Origin: Plicaturopsis crispa FD-325 SS-3
Lineage: Eukaryota > Basidiomycota > Agaricomycetes > Amylocorticiales > Amylocorticiaceae
Direction of reading: 5' to 3'
DNA: 64,000 bases
Assembly: GCA_000827205.1 (NCBI GenBank)
Contig: KN832561.1
Span: 1,552,072-1,616,071, forward strand
Under the pieces are notes generated by a model that ran no database searches, was not told where the DNA came from, and saw only the letters and a program-made list of their open reading frames with translations. The position numbers and the translations under genes were made by a program. Positions within the stretch are counted from its first letter, which is position 1. Every line of letters begins with the position of its first letter. Below are positions 21,504-33,054 of the stretch, in pieces.

Positions 21504-23149
21504 GATGGTGGTAGTGAAGAGAAAGTTTGGGCAGACCCTCTGCCCCGCACTGGCAGGGATTTATTGATTATGCGCTTGCCCCAGACATTCTGTGAAGGCC
21601 CATATCTTTTTCCCACGGGTCTTGCTATGAACGACTTGTGACCCGGCTTTCCTCTTCTTGACACCAAATTTCGTGAGTTCTCGCTTTCATCGTGGCTTGC
21701 GTGCGGTCGTTTACCTCGTTGTGTCTTCCAACAGTATCCACAGTATTTGACAGGGCGTAGGAATTGCTGCTGCTGCTGTATGTCTCCACGGAGTCTCTAG
21801 CGCCGATGCACCCACAGCTGACCGACAAGAAAATATGTGCGTAAACTCGTCTCCCGGCCGAGTCACAGTAGCTGAAACGTTTACCCAGTATGCAAAGAGT
21901 TTATGCAAGCTCTTGAGGCTTGTCACCTGGACGGATGGGCACGACTTACTGGTGGCTGCAACCCCCAGAAAGATCAACTGAACAAATGTCTCCGTCAAGA
22001 GGTGCGACTTTTCCCACATGCGTGCGCCGGAGCATCCATCTCACGAACATTACACGAAAGCGGATAGGCCGAACTACTCGGAATCGAGAGCAAGCCAAGG
22101 ATCGCCTCGCAAGAAGGGAAGAGGCATTGAAGGATCTGCATGAAGACGACTGAAACCCCCCTTGATGTGCGCCCACGGTGGAACCCGTCTCCTTGTCGTC
22201 GTTACACGGGTTTTCTGCTCCCATAACTCGTCCACCATTATTGCTGCGGTGATCGTACCTCTCCGTCCGTCGTTGTCCCTGTGAGCTTCTACCTTGCTCA
22301 TTGCAATACATTATCTGATGATGTTCTTTCGCGATGCGATGGAAGTGCTGTAATGTTTCACGGAAGATAAGTAGATGGGGTGCATTCTATACAGGTCTTA
22401 AATATGGAGCAACATCTTTCAAGTTCCGTCCACTCAAAATATTATCGGGGCCGCATCTCGCTCACTCGCATCATTCTCCCGCGACTGCCCCTGCTCTTGT
22501 GAGCATCGTGCTACACAATTCCTTTCCATTTTCAGTGCGTTCGCGACTTGTGTGCCCACTCTTGTTGGTCTTCGGCCCGCCCCCTCTGCTCTATCCTCGG
22601 TATATCTTGCGGCAGGCAACGACGAATGCAGCTGCGAGCGACCGTACCTGCTCACCGCTCGGAGCTCCGCCACTCGGTAAGAAATATGTAAACCCATTTG
22701 CCCAGCCGTAACGTCGAACGTACAGACCGCGAATACACGAGAAATACGCCATCGGTGGAACGAATGCGCTCACGCGCCCGCCAGCGCCACTGCTCCGTAC
22801 TTACAGTGTCCGAGGGGGTGTCCATTCCGGCATCTCAAAATCATTTAGACTATTTACCCTCTGCCGAGTGCGGGCGGAGCGCCGTGGCCTCGTGTGCATC
22901 CGCCCCCGCGAAGCAGCTAAGCGGCAGGCGGCCTTACCGCATTTGGGAGAGGTGTACAAAATGATCGATAAAGTCGCCGGCAAACGTGTTACATCGAGCG
23001 CCACAAAGCCTGCAAAATGAAAAGTCGCCGTTTAGTGCGATGCGATTTGCGATGCTTGCTTGTCCTGTCCGTTCATGATTTCGAAACTTGTTTGCAAAAA
23101 GCAGAGAGATCTTGGTGCTTGGGTGCGCCGCTTGGGAATCCTGGGCGCA
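21504..23149. other. Mostly intergenic; one weak coding candidate near 22730-23020
   Basis: The first part is the transketolase promoter region and shows nothing else. Around 22730-23020 a plus-strand frame stays open for about 95 codons and ends with basic, helical-looking text (RPREAAKRQAALPHLGEVYK, then KRVTSSATKPAK and TGA at 23018). A GTAAGA...TACAG intron could join it to open sequence near 22470-22677. I recognise no family and leave it as a possible small gene. Confidence 0.25.
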
Positions 23150-23588
23150 TCAGGTACGTAGCAGTGCATCATAAAAGCTGGATCCATGTGCGTGAGCAGA
23201 CCGTTTCCACAGATTTCTGACTGATGCGTTCTCCGAGCAGGGAAAATCGTGAATGATAGACTTCATGTCGCCTATGTTTGGACTGATCACGACACTTGCA
23301 AAGGCCAGTTTCAGTAGGATTTTGACTGTTTGCGCGTCTATTGGATCCATGGACTGGCCCTGGGTAATCCACAAAGTGCTCCCTAATCGTCAGCAATGAT
23401 GAGTGGCCTTGGCTGCTTACGCTCACTGCGTTGAGCACCTGGAGTCTGTGACGAATCTCCGGGGCCTCAAGTATGCTCCTTATAGGAGCCCTAGGCAGTC
23501 GTAACTGAAATAGTATGCGATTCCAGTCAGCACCGAGTTGTCTATCATGGCGGACCTCGGTCAACGAAGAGATGGCGGGGAAATACAA
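23150..23588 (-). CDS. Possible small unrecognised gene or relic
   Basis: On the minus strand two open segments look coding-like: RILFQLRLPRAPIRSILEAP before about 23420, and SMDPIDAQTVKILLKLAFAS ... SVRNLWKRSAHAHGSSFYD ending with a stop at 23150. A GTGAGC donor and GATTAG acceptor lie between them, but I could not find a joint that keeps both frames. It may be a decayed gene or need an unusual splice. No family is recognised. It is divergent from the permease gene at 23851. Confidence 0.25.
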
Positions 23589-23850
23589 CCGACTATCTGG
23601 AACCTCTCCGTGTGCATCGCTGCTCCGTGTGGGCTTCGTAACAACACAGAACTTGGCACTTCCGACAAAACCGATGATGGCTGTGAGCCATTACGGACAG
23701 CGCCTACTTCTCGCCATCACCATTACTTGCCGACCGAGCGGCCTAGGGGCTTTACATTATTATATTTTATATGAACAGGTATTGTATAAGAGCTAACGTA
23801 TCCTTACCTCCTTCATCCCCTTTCTGACTGTCACCTTTTCCTTAGACATC

Positions 23851-25572
23851 ATGTCGACGCAACCACTTCCTTCCATGTCAGAACGTGGGGAGCACCTTAC
23901 GATCGCCAACCCCGCTGCACGCGACGATGCGCCGAGTGTGCCGGTCTCGAGGACGGCGACGCTCAGCGGCACGGTGTGCAACTCGTCTAGCTTCCCGGAC
24001 CTGTCGCGCACTGCGACGCTCGCCAACACCGACCAAAACTCGCCAGTCAAGTCGGAGGCACCACCCCTGCCTCCTGTACCAGACGATGAGGTGCCAGATG
24101 GTGGATATGGTTGGGTGATTGTAGGAGCATGTTCTGTCATAACGTATGTGCCCCCTATTTCCCCACAATGCGTACGTGACTGACTAACGTGTACGACGCG
24201 CTGTAGTTTTTTCTTTGTCGGTTTAACATATTCCTGGGGCGTGTTACAAGCACAGCTGGCTAAAGACCATCTAGCTTCGGATTCAACCCTTAGCTTCATC
24301 GGCTCGATAGCCATTGCGCTGATCTCGGTCGGCGCCATTGTCAATACACGACTCATACGCTTGATGGGCACGCGAAACTCGGCGTTGCTGGCCAGCGTCC
24401 TACTTGGAGGCTCGCAAATACTATGTGGCTTCGCAACAAAAAGCGTGCCCGGATTATTCATATGTAACTCTTTCATCGGCGGGATGGGTGTCAGCATCTT
24501 CTTCATGGTGAGTCGCCGGTCACATGTGAAGAATATACTGCGCAGTCGCTCAATCATTCGCGTCTCCACTAATCACAGACCTGTGGAACACTGCCTGCAC
24601 AATATTTCAAACGCAAGCGGGGTATCGCAGGTGGAATTATATTTGCGGCCGGCGGAGTGGGCGGCGGTGCGCTTAGCATCGCACTTGATGCACTGCTGCA
24701 GCGTGTAGGTGTCCCCTGGACGTTCCGCATCATGGGCCTGATGTCGTTGGCGTGCACGTTGCCTGCCTCGTTACTGCTCAAGGAACGTATTCCCCGTACA
24801 CCAACCACGGTCGATTGGTGCGTACAGCCATTTTCCATCAAATTACGTCCCATGGCGCTGTCACTCACCATCGTCGCCATCATTCGTGTGCAGGTCGCTG
24901 TTCAAGGACTCAAAATTCATCGGATTGCTGGTGGGATCTGGAATCGCCACCTTCCCACTGCTCGTGCCTCCATTCTTCATCCCGCTCTACGCCACCAACC
25001 TCGGCATCTCTACGACCCTGGGCTCCATCCTCCTCGCGGTGTTTAATTTATCCTCTGCCGTCGGACGTATTGGCTTCGGTTATCTAGGCGACTCTATTGG
25101 CCCCGCGAGCAGCCTATTCCTCGCGCTGCTCGTCAACAGCGTGAGCCTCCTCGCCATCTGGCCAGTATCAAAAAATCTAGGCACATTCGTCGCCTTTATC
25201 GTGCTCAATGGCATCGGCGGCGGCGGCTTTTTCTCCACGATGCCATCTGTGGTCAGCTACATCTACGGCCCCAAGCGCGTGTCATCTGCTTTTGCGATGA
25301 TCGTCACCGGATGGGCGTTTGGGTACATCCTGGTGCGTGCATATCCTTGTGTGCCATGTGCGCGCGCGTACTGAGAGATGGTTATCGTTATCTGTGTGTA
25401 GGGATCTCCGATAGCAGGATTCATCCTTAACGACTATGGGGGTGGGTCAGCAGGCGTGAACGCCTTCCGCCCGGCCATCTTCTACGCAGGCGCCATGTCG
25501 CTTGGGAGCGCGGGCATCATCCTCGTCGTCCGCCACTTGATGACGGGCGGCAAGGCCTTCGCATATTCATGA
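23851..25572 (+). CDS. MFS transporter, monocarboxylate permease-like
   Basis: Exons 23851-24143, 24207-24507, 24579-24817, 24894-25332 and 25402-25572 total 1443 nt (480 aa). The N-terminus is a long cytosolic Ser/Pro-rich region ending in VPDGGYGWVIV, the DGG[FYW]GW motif that marks the MCT/SLC16 family at the first membrane span. Twelve hydrophobic spans follow, for example FFFVGLTYSWGVLQAQL, LLASVLLGGSQILCGF, FLALLVNSVSLLAIWPV and FVAFIVLNGIGGGGFFSTMP. Between spans 4 and 5 is YFKRKRGIAGGI, typical of fungal MCH-type permeases. Substrate cannot be told from sequence; fungal members include riboflavin (MCH5) and uncharacterised transporters. All introns are short GT-AG. Confidence 0.9.
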
Positions 25573-27508
25573 TCGTCGACACGCGTACAATGATCTCGAC
25601 GTGATTGGATATGTGTTTTTTTAAGTTATTGGGTACTACTTACTGCTTCTCTCTCTCTCTGGACATCCTGTACTATAGCATGTGCACAACCCCTCATTTG
25701 CTCTACTTACACGCTTACCCCTCCTTTGCAGCTTTTCATTTGAATATTGCTCTCCACCTAGACATGTATCGTACTTGCATTCCTACCGCTTTGATAATAG
25801 CATAGTCAGATGGATTATTTATGCTCACTTTATCGCTTTTCACGATCACCTTGAACGCCGGAGATGCAACGTTAATCTCATCAGTGTACTAGACTTCGTG
25901 AAACTGGCCATGTTTGTCACATCGCCAGCCTCTATCTCACCTCCCCCGGGCGCTCCGTGAACGCGGATTGTAGCGGTATGTTCTGCACAGCATCGCCGCT
26001 CGTGAGCTCGTATACATATGTACACACTCACGGGCTATAACTCTATACCGACGCGCAGCAGGTTCAGAGCATGAGATCGTCAAGGGCCCGATCCACAATG
26101 TGCAATGGTTCTTTCGCGCATATCCATATGGCATATGGGTTCGTCGAGAGCACATGGGGACGCGCGAAGTCAAGCGTCCGGCGATATGTAGTACTCCGGG
26201 TCATTGTTTGTGAGTACGAAACCCGGGGTAATGAGAACGGATCGGAGGCAACAAGCATGTAGTACCTACCTATCAGCGCGTGAGTGGGTCGTCCGATCAT
26301 CGGGAAACTCTATGGACTCACTATGTATTTATGAACATTGCGCGTTGTACATGATGCCCTTGAATACCCTATCAATGATGAGCGCTGGGTGAGCAGTGTT
26401 TCGTCGCCCAGGCTGTAGATATATACGGCATTGGCCGATGTTTCGCCTCCTCGAGACCAGCCACTGTCAAAGGCCGCATCGTCCCTATGCTCCTAAGGGT
26501 AGTTTGGTAGTAGTGGTGAATCGTTCCCTTTCGGTGTACAGTGGCTAAGCCACGGAGTTCGAGAACTCACGCCACAAGGTCCTATCCCCAAGGACCACAG
26601 AACACGGTAGGAGCCCGACACCATGTCAACGGGACGGAGGTGAAAGGCTACCTAGATCCGATAGACATCGGAAGTAAGATAGCTTTCACTGTGCAGTGCA
26701 CCGATCTCATTGATAGTCAGGTCAGCCGTCAACAAGCGTCAACCCTTCCAATGTGATGAGATGAAAAGGACGATCCCAGCAGTAGTGCCATTAGGCTAGG
26801 CCTTCCGCGGATATCCCTCGGCAGCCTCGAATGTCCGCCGCCCAAGTGCTATCGGAACGTACCGACACTTGTGCAGCAACAAGACAGACTAATGGGTAAT
26901 CTTGTAAGCGTTTGGCGTATGGCGGGTAACGATAAAAAATAGTACGCGCCCAACTCCGTCCTCCCCCATGTGATGCGCGCATGAACGGGAGTGACTGATT
27001 CGCCTTCGCCGATATGCTGCCGGAGCGGTCACAACATATGCTCTTGTGCATCGTCGTTGGTTAAGCGCCACTGTGATAGACTGCGGGGACACAGGCAGAG
27101 TTCGGCAAATTGGTTTTCACCCATCCTGTAGACTGTTTGAGCTTGCAGAACAATTCAACACAAACATGGCATAGAAAAGGCGAAAAAACTTGCCATTTTC
27201 ACGACTGTTCCAACAGATCGCCACTTCGATGCGTATTTTCCGAGGAGAGATGCAGAGGTCGGTGAGAATACATCCAACGGGCTCCGAGTGGGCCAAAGAT
27301 GGGCGTTTAGACGAGCAGAACACGCGAAGGGATAGTCTGCGACTGCTCTATCGAGATGATGGTATTCGTAGCTGGCGAACGTAACTGTACGTTTTGCGGA
27401 TATGAAATCGATAGTGTATGGTTGTGTCGTGATTTCATGGGTCGGTTGTCCTGTGATGAGACCTGAGACTCGTGATCCAATTCGCCGAGGAGACACTTGA
27501 CTCCGTAC
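25573..27508. other. Long intergenic region, no gene supported
   Basis: After an AT-rich 3' flank there are only short, mutually overlapping open frames. Small palindromic strings such as CATATGGCATATGG near 26130 occur. I see no gene, tRNA or clear repeat. Confidence 0.45.
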
Positions 27509-27945
27509 TATGGTGCGGTTCACTTACCCACCACCACTTTCAAACAGTCGCCAAATCGGCCGGAGGCCGAAATTTTTTTGAGATGAGCGCATATGCACTG
27601 ACTTCGATGCATGTCGAGGAGGATTGGGGTGAAATTCGTCTATCAGAAACTCCCCTTGGGGGAGGTTTGTATACCGTGTGCAATAATAGGTCTTTAGTAT
27701 CACCCTGTACGACCCACTCAAATGCTTTGAGGGCAGTTCAGGACCGATTTATACAGTGCTCGCCAAATTGGATGGCGCAAAAAAGTTCGGCTCCCTCAGT
27801 TTTGAAGATATCGAAAATCGCTCTTGGGGATCGATCTGTATACTCAAAAGGAGTCGTTTGGCAAGAGGAAATAAAAAAAGGATTTTTTTTGAAGGTGTGG
27901 CACCGCTTGTTTGAAAGTTGCGGTCTATAAGCGAACCGCACCATA
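27509..27945. mobile_element. MITE-like element with imperfect TIRs and TA duplication
   Basis: The element body is 27511-27943 (433 bp). It starts TGGTGCGGTTC and ends GAACCGCACCA, a perfect inverted repeat. The inversion goes on with mismatches for about 40 bp (ACTTTCAAACA on the left is matched on the right). TA lies on both sides (27509-27510 and 27944-27945), the duplication expected for Tc1/mariner-type insertions. The interior has A/T runs and no transposase frame. The superfamily call rests only on the TA and the ends. Confidence 0.7.
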
Positions 27946-28751
27946 GCATCGTGATTGGGGAAGAGCGCGACGCTCGTGAGATGGTTGAGGCGTGCTTGAG
28001 ATGGCCGATCATTACATGAATGGGTCCTTTCGCTGGGGGGCGCAGTTTGGACGGCCTACGCGCCAAGATCCGGAGACGAGTTTTACGCAGAGCAACGTAA
28101 ATGCAGTGAGCGGCCATTTAACATATTTCCTCGATGCTGTAGGTCCAAGTTGCTGCTAGAAGTTCATATTGTTGGCCATCAGCGCCTTCCTTGAGCTGCG
28201 GAACGCTCAACTTACTAGAGCCGTAGACTGTAGTAGGATTTTGCCGATTGGTGAAAGACGCGGCCGCAAGGGGTCAGAATCAGATGATGCCGTTCAACTC
28301 CCAGCATCAGGGTGTAGCGGTCGAATGTGCGACCTAAGGCCTGATGTATCGTCCGTTCAGTGCACCTCTGGAAGCGGACAAATCACGGAAATAAAGTCGC
28401 GACTTACTTCAAGTCAAGTTAGTCAACATATGATCTCGTGTCTTTCTTCCAACTTTCTTACATTCTAGCTTGTCGTAACGTTCGTAATAGAGGCGTTCAT
28501 CTCGCGTTGGAACGAAACGTTAAGCGTCGCAGGAATGGAGGAGGCGAAGAGCCACGTGGAGGAATTGGCCATAACGGTAAAACATGCCGCTTTCATTCCG
28601 CGTCACTCCTGACTCGAGTCCGTCCAGGGACGGAGCTATATGTGGCCCTAAACACACCCTCAAGATAGGCTACATAAGTGCTCCAATTTGGGGTTCTCGA
28701 AGTCTGCACTCACCGTTCAGCGCTTGTCTCCTCTATCGATTGCATTGCAGC
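27946..28751. other. Intergenic region upstream of the dehydratase pair
   Basis: No gene is recognised. The region lies between the TA-flanked MITE and the ATG at 28752 and must carry the promoter of the first dehydratase. Confidence 0.5.
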
Positions 28752-30134
28752 ATGGCAGCCGTTGAAGTCTCTGAACCCCCACTTTATGACGAGACACCAT
28801 TCATCCAATCAAGCCACATATCAGCCGTGCTGAATGCTTCCGCGTATCTGAAGCTAGAGGTTCGTCAAATTTGCGCGCTCTATTATTATGCTTCTGCTCA
28901 CGAGGAAAAATGCGCGTCGTACCAGGGATTTCACAGATCGCAGTCTTTCAAGTATCGCGGCATATCTCGCTTCGCGCAGCAGTGCAAAGCCAAGTATGGG
29001 CCGGATGTACATCTCGTCATCGGCTCTGGGGGTAACGCAGGACTTGCCGCGGCATGCGCTGCAAACCTCTTGGGCGTGCGATGCACCGTTTACATCACGG
29101 AGGGCGTTAGCCAACGGACGCTGGATTTCTTCAAGCAAGAAAAGGCCGAGGTTATCCTGGCAGGAAAGTACTATCAGCACACTGCAGACGCGGCTGCTAA
29201 AGCAGCAGAATTGGACGAAAAGACGTACGTGCCGATAACGACTTCCCAGGGAGAGCGCCTAACAAGATAAGGACTGCAGCATTGTCGTACCCGCGTTTGA
29301 TCACCCGGTGCTCAGGGAAGGTCATGGGTCCATGATAACAGAGATCAAGGCGCGGTTGCCCCACAAACCTGACGCGATTTTCTGCAGTGTAGGAGGCGGG
29401 GGCCTGTTGGGAGGAGTATTGGTGGGATGCAAGGCAAACGACTGGGACGACGGTCAGCCCTTTCACCAACTGAGATGATACCGCTAACTGACGTACTATG
29501 CACAGTTCCTGTCATCGCAATGGAGACACATGGTGCGAACTGTTTCCACTACTCCATCGCGATCAACCAAGGAAAATTCGGAGGCGGCGAAAACCTGCCG
29601 GAGGGGATCGATTTCGTGTACAAACCAGAGCACGGCGTCAAGCTCGCGCGTTTCGAAAACATCACGTCGCGTGCAACGTCCTTGGGTGCGTCGTGGCCAG
29701 CGCCCGCCGTCGTAAAATTGGCGCTCGAAAGGGCAGGCGGAATAAAATGCGTCAGCGTGCCGGACGAGATGAGCATGCAGTCGACGTTGCTCTTCTCTGG
29801 TGCGTGTATATCACGATCTCCGTACCAAGGAATGCTAACGAAAGAACTAGAGGGCCATAAAATGCTTGTCGAGCTGGCATGCTCTACGACGTTGACGCCG
29901 GGCTACAACCCAGAGCTCTTCTCCAAGATCGTGCCGCCAAGGGAGGATCAAAAGCCTCTAACAGTGGTATTCATCGTCTGCGGGGGGTTCAAAATATGCT
30001 TGGAAGAGATGCAGGAGTACCGAGCCATCGTTAGACGCACTCTGGAGGAGAAACCAGACGAACTGTGGGAGGTGTGGGGTCACGACGTTGACGATCCATG
30101 GAAAGTCCCTAAAATTAATCATCCGCATGAGTGA
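28752..30134 (+). CDS. PLP-dependent L-serine/L-threonine dehydratase, copy 1
   Basis: Exons 28752-28859, 28926-29224, 29280-29452, 29506-29799 and 29851-30134 total 1158 nt (385 aa). The enzyme deaminates serine or threonine to pyruvate or 2-oxobutyrate plus ammonia; it resembles the catabolic CHA1/SDH type. The PLP lysine lies in RSQSFKYRG. The phosphate-binding and glycine-rich loops are GSGGNAGLAAACAA and CSVGGGGLLGGVL. Other landmarks are SVPDEMSMQSTLL and ELACSTTLTPGYNP. There is no obvious transit peptide and no ACT regulatory domain, unlike biosynthetic threonine deaminase, so cytosolic catabolism is likely. A close paralogue with the same exon lengths apart from first and last follows 276 bp downstream on the same strand. 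Confidence 0.92.
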
Positions 30135-30410
30135 TGCTTGCTTTAGCAGCGAAACATGGATGTAGCTACCTTCTTTCATAGACGGCCGAGAGCAGTTTGG
30201 GAATATAGATGTAACCCGACGAGACCACCGAGGATGTCCTGAGGTCCTGAGGCCATTCTGTCTGACTCAAGTCTGACTCGAGCTTCTGATGGTACGGCCA
30301 AGTCATAGCGCATTGATGAAACCTGTGCTTAAAGAACAGGACTTACTAATTTCATTCCAGAACATAAAGCAACTCGAGCGCCGCCAAGACCACTTGTTGT
30401 CTACCCCGAC

Positions 30411-31792
30411 ATGAGCGACCGGAGAATGCCAGCAGAACAGGATCCCAAACCGTTATGGGAGGAGACGCCTTTGCTTGAGTCTAGTCATCTCTCCGCCTTG
30501 CTCGGTTGTTCCGTGTACCTGAAGTTGGAGGTCTGTCTCCTCAAAAATCCGAATTTTCCAGTTAGTACTGAATTGACTCACCATCGCAGGGTTTCCACCG
30601 TTCACAATCCTTCAAGTTCCGCGGCGTCTCGTACTTCGCCCAGCAGTGCAAGGAAAAATACGGGCCCTCCGTGCATCTCGTGATAGGCTCCACGGGAAAC
30701 GCGGGGCTCGCGGCAGCATGCGCGGCGAATGTGCTGGGCGTCAGGTGTACGGTGTACATCACGGACAACGCCAGTCCACGCATACTGGAGTTCCTGAAGC
30801 AGGAGAACGCAGAAGTGGTGTTGGCTGGAAAGTATTATCAGCACACGGCCCAAGCAGCAGCCAAAGCCGCAGCGTTGGACGAAAAGACGTACGTAGAGAC
30901 CGTATAGGGATTTATTAGAATGGGGCTGACGAAATGGGACTTTAGCATCGTCGTGCCGACGTATGATGATCCCGCCGTCTGGGAGGGGCATGGCTCTATG
31001 ATCACGGAGGTTGCAAAACAGTTATCAACGAAGCCAGACGCGATATTTTGCAGCGTAGGAGGGGGTGGCCTTCTCGGAGGGATCCTGGTTGGATGCAAAC
31101 GAAATGGCTGGGACGATGGTGAGTTGGTTCACTTATAGACACAAACAGAACGGGAGGTTGACGCACAAGACTAACAGTTCCCGTCGTGGCGCTCGAGACC
31201 CACGGCTCTGACGTTTTCCATCGCTCTGTCGAATTAAATCAAGGTCATTACGATGGCGGAGACAGCCTCCCAGAGGGTATAACAGCTGTGGATATTCCAC
31301 AGCAGGGTATCAAGGTCGCGCGTCTCGAGAACATCACATCCCGGGCCTCGTCGTTGGGCGCGACGCTGCCTTCCCCCGGAGTGGTAAAGCTCGCGCTCGG
31401 AAGACCTGGAGGGATAAAATGCGTCAGCGTGCCGGATGAGCTGAGCATGCAGTCCACACTACTGTTTGCCGGTGCGTTGTATAATTTTCGCTAGTTGCTG
31501 AGGGAATTGACAAGGGACTCTAGAGGACCACAAGATGCTGATCGAGCTAGCATGCTCCACGACCCTTACCCCGGCATACAACCCGGCGCTATTCGACAAG
31601 CTAGTGCCTCAGAGGGATGACCAGAAGCCTCGAACGGTAGTGTTTGTAGTGTGCGGCGGATTCAAGATATCCCTGGAGGAGATGGTAGAATACCGGGAGA
31701 TCGTGAGACGGACTTTGCAGGAGTCCGATTCGCAGTGGCACGTGCGGAGTCATGGAGAGCAGTGGGAGATTCCAAAAAGCAAGCACTATTGA
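30411..31792 (+). CDS. PLP-dependent L-serine/L-threonine dehydratase, copy 2
   Basis: Exons 30411-30530, 30590-30888, 30946-31118, 31178-31471 and 31524-31792 total 1155 nt (384 aa). The internal exons (299, 173 and 294 nt) have exactly the lengths of copy 1 and split the same codons, so this is a tandem duplicate with introns retained. PLP lysine in RSQSFKFRG, GSTGNAGLAAACAA (Thr replaces the Gly of copy 1), CSVGGGGLLGGIL, ETHGSDVFHRSVE and ELACSTTLTPAYNP are all present, so both copies should be active. The proteins differ mainly at both ends and in loops (DIPQQGIKVARLE versus KPEHGVKLARFE). Substrate divergence (Ser versus Thr, or D-amino acids) is possible but cannot be read from sequence. 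Confidence 0.92.
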
Positions 31793-31902
31793 TACAATGT
31801 AGAAGCCTAGAATTAGATAAAATACGTGTTCTGGGGCATGTAGAGTGTTAACTTCGAGTGGAATAGCTTGCGCGAATCAGACTTACGGCCGTCCTGCTCA
31901 AG

Positions 31903-32301
31903 CTACACCAACTTTGGTTTCGACGCATTTTGTTCCGCTAGTTCTCGCTCGAGTTTCCTCGCGCGTTTTTCTGCTTTGAAGCGCTCTATCTCCTCCCGGA
32001 CAGCTGCTTGATGTGTTGGCACGCTCTGTAGCAATAGGATAAGTTCAGCCGCGACGTTCATTGTAGCTGAAGGACGGGTTACATTTATTGTCCTGGACTC
32101 GGGCGGGAAGAGCTTCTCCTTGTACTATGAAAGATACGCGTTTGCTCAATAAGTTGGTCTATACCAGTAGTACCGTGACCGATAACTGACCGGAAGGACG
32201 TTGTCGTGGTACCACTGTGGGTCACCGAAATGCACCAAAGCGAATACTGGGACGAACAAGTAGAGCCCGAATTTGAATATCTCGAGGTTTGGCCCGCCCA
32301 T
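31903..32301 (-). CDS. PET100: Cytochrome c oxidase assembly protein PET100
   Basis: Two exons, 32301-32191 and 32124-31903, encode 110 aa. The start MGGPNLEIFKFGLYLFVP followed by HFGDPQWYHDNVLP and YKEKLFP is the PET100 signature: a short inner-membrane protein with one N-terminal span, needed to assemble cytochrome c oxidase (complex IV). After the span come a helical stretch (LILLLQSVPTHQAAVREEIE) and a Lys/Arg/Glu-rich coiled tail (RFKAEKRARKLERELAEQ). Length is normal. The gene is convergent with dehydratase copy 2; their stops are only about 110 bp apart. An open frame runs upstream of the ATG, but it lacks family similarity. Confidence 0.9.
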
Positions 32302-33054
32302 GAATAGGTGTGTACTACCAGAGTTCCTGGTTGTAGTGAAGACGAAAGAACGTTGCAAAGCAGCAGAATTCGAAGGACAGCAACTGAGCAACTTGAAGAG
32401 GCAAGATGTCAGAGACTCGGAGGCAAAAAGGAGCTGAGATTTGGCTGCAGCGATCGCGTCAAATCCTTCTTCATCCTGCTTGAACTTCAACTAACTGCTC
32501 AAGCTCCTTGGGCTGGTCCATCGCTCAGCGCTCCAGTTGGCCAAGATATTTATGCTACCCCGATGTCCGTTCTGTTTATAAAGATTCAAGGCTCTCAAAG
32601 GTTTCAAACGCCAAGGTCTCGGACTGCCGGTTTCGGCGACGCAGTGTTCATCCTTACTGTCTGCGCTCTGCCATCCAACACACGGCGAGGAACGTCCATT
32701 GAACGCCCGGGATCCATACCCTGTGGCCCTGGGGACCCCAAACGCGTTGGGCAGCCGTCTGCATCGAGACTTGTGCCTAAATCGTGCATGCAAGTTGCAA
32801 CGTGTGCGGGTGAGAGGCCCCGGCGTGCGAGTCCTTGCCTTCCAATCCCTTTGTGTGTCTGCGCCGAGTCTACGTGCCGCAAGGCTAGAATGCACGATGT
32901 GACGCGATTATACGCCCAACGTCTGCCGCCCGGTGATTCAAAGCAGGCGTCATGTCGAATGAAATCCGATCTGCTCGCCGTGACCGTAAGATAAAGCAGG
33001 CCATAAACCTCGCAGGTGTGCACCCTGATCCCCCCCTCTCCCTCCGTCTTCACC
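32302..33054. other. Divergent intergenic region
   Basis: It separates the starts of PET100 (minus) and the secreted-protein gene (plus). Overlapping open frames on both strands have no motif and I treat them as chance. The last 40 bp before 33055 are a C/T-rich tract typical of a fungal start region. Confidence 0.5.

Noticed and set aside
32308-32994. 228-codon frame upstream of the secreted-protein gene
   Set aside because: Frames are open on both strands, no motif is visible and it overlaps the PET100 promoter; no support.
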